Positions 61,001-64,000 of a stretch of DNA of 64,000 nt are shown in pieces. Each line of letters starts with the position of its first letter. The first letter of the stretch is position 1. The translations under genes and the position numbers were made by a program. The DNA is from Streptomyces sulphureus DSM 40104 (lineage in GTDB: Bacteria > Actinomycetota > Actinomycetes > Streptomycetales > Streptomycetaceae): positions 62,001-126,000 of the forward strand of contig NZ_KB905816.1 of the NCBI RefSeq assembly GCF_000381025.1, read 5' to 3'. The notes beneath the pieces are model-generated. The model searched no databases, had not been told where the DNA came from, and worked only from the letters and a program-made list of their open reading frames with translations.

Positions 61001-64000
61001 CGCCCTCGTACGGGGCTCCGCCGTCAACCAGGACGGCGCGTCCCACGGGCTGACCGCACCCAACGGCCCCTCGCAGCAGCGCGTCATCCGGGCGGCGCTC
61101 CGGCAGGCGGACGTCGACCCCGCCGACGTCGACCTCCTCGAGGCGCACGGCACGGGCACGCGGCTGGGCGATCCGATCGAGGCCCAGGCCCTTCAGGCCA
61201 CCTACGGGCGGGACCACACGCCCGACCGCCCCCTCCACCTCGGCAGTCTCAAGTCCAACATCGGCCACGCCCAGGCCGCCGCGGGCGTCGCCGGGCTCAT
61301 CAAGGCCGTCCAGGCACTCCGCCACGAGACGCTGCCGCCCACCCTCCACGCCGACCACCCCACACCCGAGATCGACTGGAGCCCCCGCACCCTCCACCTC
61401 CTCACCGGGCCCCAGCCCTGGCCCCGCACCGGCACCGCCCGCCATGCCGCCGTGTCCTCCTTCGGCATCAGCGGCACCAACGCGCACGTCGTCCTCGAAG
61501 AAGGCGACCCGCTGCCCGCGCACACGCCGGCGCCGGAGTCGGGGCGGCCGGTACCGTTCGTCCTCTCCTCCCGCACCCCCGGCGCACTGCCCGCTCAAGC
61601 GCGGGCGCTGCGCGCACACCTGGCGGCGCACCCGGAGTTCGCGCCGCAGGACGTGGCGCGGGCGCTCGCCACCGCCCGTTCGGCGTCCGCGCACCGGGCC
61701 GTGGTCGTCGCCGCGGACCGGCAACAACTGCTCGACGCGCTCGGTGCACTCGGCGAGGGCCCCGACGCCGTAGCCCCCGCCTCCGTGCGGACCGGGACGG
61801 CGCGACCGGGGCGCACGGTGCTGATGTTCCCGGGGCAGGGTTCGCAGTGGGCAGGCATGGGCCGCGAACTGCTCGCGGAGAGCGAGGTGTTCGCCGCCTC
61901 GCTCCGGGAGTGCGAAGAGGCGCTGGCACCTTTCGTCGAGTGGTCGCTGCGGGACGTGCTCGCGGACGGCAGCGCCGCCGCGGCGCCCGTCGACGTCGTG
62001 CAGCCCGCGCTCTTCGCGGTGATGGTCTCGCTGGCAAGGGTGTGGCAGGACTGGGGCGTCCCCGTCGACGGGGTGGTCGGCCACTCGCAGGGCGAGATCG
62101 CCGCCGCCTGCGTCTCGGGGGCGCTGTCCCTCGGCGACGGCGCGCGGGTGGTGGCCACCAGGTCCCGCCTGCTCGCCGAACTCGCGGGCACAGGCGGGAT
62201 GGTCTTCGTCGGCCTGCCCGTCGACGAGGTGCGGCACCGCCTCGACGGCAGGCTCTCGCTCGCCTCCGTCAACGGTCCGGGCTCCGTCGTGGTGTCCGGG
62301 CCGGACGACGCGCTCGGCGAACTCGTCGCGTCCGCGCGGGCCGACGGCGTCCACACCCGTCGGGTCGACGTCGACTACGCCTCGCACTCCCCCGCCGTCG
62401 AGGCCGTACGCGACCGCCTGCTGACGGAACTCGCCGGGTTGGCGCCGCGGGAGGGCGCGATGCCGCTCTACTCGACGGTGACGGGCACCCGGCTGACCGG
62501 CAGTGAGCTGGACGCCGAGTACTGGTACCGCAATCTGCGCGAGACGGTGCGGTTGGAGACGTCCGTCGAGGCGCTGGCGGCCGACGGGTTCGGGTTCTTC
62601 GCCGAGTGCAGCCCGCACCCCGTACTCACCGTCGGCGTGCGGGAGACCCTCGACGCGCTCGGCGCCGAGGGCACGGTCCTCGGCACGCTGCGGCGGGAGG
62701 ACGGCGGGACCGAGCGGCTGCTCCGCTCCCTGGCGGAGGGGTACGTCGACGGGCTGCCGGCCGACTGGCACCGGGTGCTCGGCGCCGGCGGGACCGTACC
62801 GCTCCCGACGTACGCCTTCCAGCACGAGCGCTTCTGGCTGGACGCGCCCCAACCCGCCGGCACGGCGGGCGCGTTCGCCGCGGACTCGCGGTTCTGGGAC
62901 GCCGTGGAGCGCGAGGACCTCGGAGAGCTGGCGGCCGAGCTCGGCGGGGGCGAGGGGCTCGCCGAGGCGCTCCCCGCGCTCGCGGCCTGGCGCCGCCGCA
63001 GCAGGCGGCAGGCCGACCTCGACTCGTGGCGGTACGAAGTGGCCTGGCACGCGCACCCGGTCCCCGAGGGACGCCCTGCGGGCCGGTGGCTCCTCCTGAC
63101 CAGCCGCACGCCGGAGGCGGAGCGGGTCGGTTCCCTCCTCGCCGACCGCGGCTTGGCGTGCGTACCGCTGACCCTCGGCGCGGACGACGCCGACCGGGCC
63201 GCACTCGCCGCCCGCCTAGACGGGGCGGCCGGCGGAGAGTACGCAGGCGTGCTCTCGCTGCTGGGACTCGACGAGCGGCCGCACCCGTCGCTGCAAGGAC
63301 TGACGACGGGGCTCGCCCTGACGGTCGCCGCGGTGCAGGCGCTCGGCGACACCGGCGTCAACGCCCCGCTGTGGGCGGTCACGTGCGGAGCGACGGACGT
63401 CGACGAGGCGCCGCTGCACCCGGGCCGGCACCAGGTCTGGGGGCTGGGGCGGGTGGTCGCCCTGGAGCACTCCGCACGGTGGGGCGGCCTCGTCGACCTC
63501 CCCGAGGAGCCGGACGGTCCCGCCGCCGAGGCGCTCCTCGGCGTCCTCGCCTCCGGCCACGACGAGGACCAGTGGGCGATCCGCGGCGCCGGAACGCGCG
63601 TACGCAGGCTCGTCCGCCGCTCTCCCGCAGCGCCGCGCGACCCGTGGCGTCCGTCGGGCACCGTCCTCATCACCGGGGCCGGCGGCTCGCTGGGCCCGCA
63701 CCTCGCACGGTCGGTGGCCGAGCGCGGGGCGTCGCACGTGGCCCTGGTGAGCAGGCGGGGGGCCGCCTCTCCAGGCGTCCCCGAACTCCTCGCCGAGCTG
63801 CGGGAGTCGGGCTGCCGGGCGGAGGCGTACGCCTGCGACGTACGGGACCAGGAGGGGCTGCGCACCGTGCTGCGGGACCTGGCGGACACCGGCCGTCCGG
63901 TGACGACGGCGGTGCACGCCGCCGCCCACCTGGACATCGCCTCGCTGGAGTCGACGACGCTCGGCCACTTCGCGGAGGTGGTGGACGCGAAGGTCGCAGG
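55074..64000 (+). CDS. Type I modular PKS: extension module 2 (KS-AT-DH-KR-ACP) and start of module 3 (KS-AT-KR), cut by window end
   Basis: Open from ATG 55074 to the right edge (2975 complete codons). The N-terminal coiled-coil docking helix (QLVEYLRKVTTDLQKTRSRL) suits the upstream protein's tail. KS2 about 34-459 (Cys206, KSNIGH present). AT2 about 557-860 (GHSIGE Ser639, HAFHS near 740, malonyl). DH2: His929 in HAVAGSVLLA, with the usual Pro replaced by Ala; Asp1089 in DAALH. KR2 from about 1358 (Tyr1504; no LDD, Trp in GTWGAAGQ, A-type). ACP Ser1659. KS3 from about 1718 (Cys1890). AT3 (GHSQGE Ser2338, YASHS at 2435, methylmalonyl type). No DH: the AT is followed directly by a KR structural half and KR3 (GAGGSLG near 2864), truncated. 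Confidence 0.95.
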   Translation, partial: MTDESQLVEYLRKVTTDLQKTRSRLREVEGRDSEPIAVVGIGCRYPGGVRSAEDLWRVAAEGRDEITGFPTDRGWDVANLYDPDPEAVGRSYTREGGFLTGIDLFDAEFFGLSPREALAMDPQQRLLLETTWEALEHGGLVPGSLRGSRTGVFTGVMHHDYGGRFPRTPEGFEGYLHTGSAGSMAVGRVSYLFGLEGPAVTVDTACSSSLVALHLACQALRNGECDLALAGGVAVMATPTFFVEYSRQRVLSSDGRCRSFSDDGEGTGWSEGVGVLAVERSSDARRLGHRVLALVRGSAVNQDGASNGMTAPSGPSQQRVIRAALRHAQVSAAEVDLLEAHGTGTRLGDPIEAQALQATYGRAHSAERPLHLGSLKSNIGHTQAAAGVAGVIKAIGAMRHRTLPATLHAERPSTEVDWTPGTLRLLVRSQPWEPAPHPRRAGVSSFGMSGTNAHVIVEEGDPTPDEPPTAPSWAETAVPLVLSAKTPEALHAQAAALHEHLTRHPDEPLHHTARTLTHHRTHHAHRTHATGTRTEILDRLAHPGTVQAKPSGIAALYPGQGTQHPAMGQQLARHFPAYAQALEEAAAHLDPFLPQPLRTLMENPDPTHHAQPLLFAHQYALTHLYRTHGLTLTTLTGHSIGEITAATTAGILTLHDATHLLTTRAHLIHQLPPHGTMLAIQATEHEITTTLDSADPDQVSIAAVNGPRAVVISGTEKNVQQIGDLWRRRGRRTTPLRVSHAFHSPLMEPVLDEFAAALEELTFHEPTVPVVPTADSPHPMTSPAYWVDQIRNTVRFHDALVQLPADDLLLEIGPDAALTPLITTGHTAFASARRDEDETGSFLRSLADVHTHGASVDWSALLPPAPPADLPTYPFQRERYWLNSAPPEGAGSDAVDHPFLTGATELPADGGLVLSGRVSPSTDPWLADHAVAGSVLLAGTGFLELACTAARRAGCGHLGELVVETPLLLPATGSDVQVWVAAPGDGDRDLVIRSRDGDGDWVVHATGTLAESVDRTADVGWARPWPPAEAEEIPVEELYEELAARGYAYGPAFRGLRAVWRSEGETYAEVALPAGCEDTRLAVHPALLDAALHPLAVGASRDIRLPFVFGPTTVHSPGARALRVRLRTAAGSVRLDAVADSGEPVLSTEGLVLRTVDTGRLAARVPARVDALRHEVTWQRVADVPSPEPAPGTWLVLSTASAAPSWSAAPVEDAVTVDFDGEEGRAELAARLPDGEFAGVLCFARRPVELLTAVQALADAGVAAGVWCVTHRADDDPDAAAVWGLGRVAALELPDRWGGLVDVPEERTDSAAVRLAGLLSGGSDEDQVRIADDGVFVRRLVAAAPAGEPDGWEPSGSVLITGGTGALGAHVARWVARLGGCSVLLVSRRGPEAPGAAELVAELAACGTPARAVAADVADREAVTALAREAAASGAPVRAVFHAAGIGAQKPLLETGHEDLRSVMAAKAEGARVLDEVFADAELDAFVLFSSVSGTWGAAGQAGYGAANAALDAVAARRRARGLAAASLAWGPWAGGGMVDAERERQLRRRGLVPLPVADALAALARSVALGGDGVLVDAAWPRFLPLFTAARPAPLFAKFLRGSEEAPETAGRFAAVPPAERERDLRELVRAEVAAAIGQSDPTRVDLDRPLHELGFDSLMSVRLRDRLAAATGVRLPATLAFDHPTSTALTHHLESLLAQAPDEERRAAAAPASAAEPVAIVGMACRYPGGVATPEDLWRLVAEGRDAVTGFPTDRGWDLAGLHAPDRERTGTAHAREGGFLDDVAGFDADFFGIPPREALAMDPQQRLLLEAAWEAVESAGIVPESLRGARAGVFAGVMYNDYYSRLGGIPDGLEGILGLANSNSVMSGRISYLLGLEGPAVTVDTACSSSLVALHLACQALRNGECDAALAGGATVMATPNIFVEFSRQGGLARDGRCKSFSAEADGTGWSEGVGVLLVERLSDARRLGHEVLALVRGSAVNQDGASHGLTAPNGPSQQRVIRAALRQADVDPADVDLLEAHGTGTRLGDPIEAQALQATYGRDHTPDRPLHLGSLKSNIGHAQAAAGVAGLIKAVQALRHETLPPTLHADHPTPEIDWSPRTLHLLTGPQPWPRTGTARHAAVSSFGISGTNAHVVLEEGDPLPAHTPAPESGRPVPFVLSSRTPGALPAQARALRAHLAAHPEFAPQDVARALATARSASAHRAVVVAADRQQLLDALGALGEGPDAVAPASVRTGTARPGRTVLMFPGQGSQWAGMGRELLAESEVFAASLRECEEALAPFVEWSLRDVLADGSAAAAPVDVVQPALFAVMVSLARVWQDWGVPVDGVVGHSQGEIAAACVSGALSLGDGARVVATRSRLLAELAGTGGMVFVGLPVDEVRHRLDGRLSLASVNGPGSVVVSGPDDALGELVASARADGVHTRRVDVDYASHSPAVEAVRDRLLTELAGLAPREGAMPLYSTVTGTRLTGSELDAEYWYRNLRETVRLETSVEALAADGFGFFAECSPHPVLTVGVRETLDALGAEGTVLGTLRREDGGTERLLRSLAEGYVDGLPADWHRVLGAGGTVPLPTYAFQHERFWLDAPQPAGTAGAFAADSRFWDAVEREDLGELAAELGGGEGLAEALPALAAWRRRSRRQADLDSWRYEVAWHAHPVPEGRPAGRWLLLTSRTPEAERVGSLLADRGLACVPLTLGADDADRAALAARLDGAAGGEYAGVLSLLGLDERPHPSLQGLTTGLALTVAAVQALGDTGVNAPLWAVTCGATDVDEAPLHPGRHQVWGLGRVVALEHSARWGGLVDLPEEPDGPAAEALLGVLASGHDEDQWAIRGAGTRVRRLVRRSPAAPRDPWRPSGTVLITGAGGSLGPHLARSVAERGASHVALVSRRGAASPGVPELLAELRESGCRAEAYACDVRDQEGLRTVLRDLADTGRPVTTAVHAAAHLDIASLESTTLGHFAEVVDAKVA
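56501..57129 (+). repeat. AT-region direct repeat, copy 2 (module 2)
   Basis: Second copy of the 629-bp AT segment, in module 2. Both copies encode the malonyl-type GHSIGE active site and the His-rich post-KS linker. The near identity suggests recent duplication or gene conversion between modules. Confidence 0.95.

Noticed and set aside
57246-63056. Uninterrupted minus-strand frame of 1936 codons
   Set aside because: Antisense shadow of the second PKS gene; no recognisable domain and no separate start signals.
1-64000. CRISPR arrays, tRNA genes and insertion sequences
   Set aside because: No regularly spaced short repeats, cloverleaf-like sequences or transposase motifs were noticed by eye; a covariance-model and repeat search would be needed to exclude them fully.

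Overview
The window is high-GC (about 73%) actinobacterial chromosome and reads as Streptomyces or a close streptomycete. Reasons: near-universal G/C third codon positions, frequent GTG starts, a sigma-R type promoter in front of rbpA, a DasR-like chitinase promoter, MatB, and a multimodular type I polyketide synthase (PKS). I saw no tRNA, rRNA, CRISPR array, intact insertion sequence or replication origin.

Layout. Bases 1-12 kb hold ordinary chromosomal genes: the end of a sugar ABC permease, a HAD phosphatase, acetyl- and methyltransferases, an ECF41 sigma factor, an M23 peptidase, a small membrane protein with an FtsK-like ATPase, a MocR/YczE divergent pair with a coupled phosphodiesterase, and an MFS transporter. 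Bases 12-16 kb hold rbpA convergent with lnt-ppm-fxsA, a neighbourhood that resembles the mycobacterial rbpA-ppm1-fxsA region. Bases 16-24.8 kb hold an amidohydrolase, an Lrp regulator, a small CxxC protein, a gene-poor kilobase, a translationally coupled pair of SPFH/band-7 membrane proteins, and an acyl-CoA dehydrogenase. Bases 25-31 kb hold a secreted GH18 chitinase with its repeat-controlled promoter, a frameshifted SnoaL-like pseudogene, small stress proteins, a divergent DNA polymerase I paralogue, and gnd. Bases 31-47.5 kb hold a self-regulated TetR/flavin monooxygenase unit, malonyl-CoA synthetase matB, a luciferase-like oxidoreductase, a two-component system, a VOC/YafY pair, a UvrA2 transporter-like ATPase, an esterase, a lipase maturation factor, a sugar epimerase and an APH-fold kinase.

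From 47.8 kb to the right edge runs a modular PKS. The first protein is [relic KS]-AT-ACP (loading) followed by KS-AT-DH-KR-ACP. The second, overlapping by 4 nt, is KS-AT-DH-KR-ACP followed by KS-AT-KR and is cut by the window end. Predicted chemistry is a non-carboxylated starter, then malonyl, malonyl and methylmalonyl extensions, with A-type ketoreductases plus dehydratases in the first two modules. A near-perfect PAS-LuxR (PimM-type) operator lies between the PKS and the divergent kinase gene.

The most unusual features are in the PKS: the first extension KS lacks the catalytic KSNIGH motif through a 21-nt in-frame deletion, the loading module begins with a vestigial KS, and the two malonyl AT regions are 99% identical over 629 bp with a codon style unlike the flanking DNA. 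A phosphorylated Z,Z-diene polyketide (fostriecin/phoslactomycin-like logic) is a hypothesis that fits the modules plus the adjacent kinase, but it is not proven by this window.
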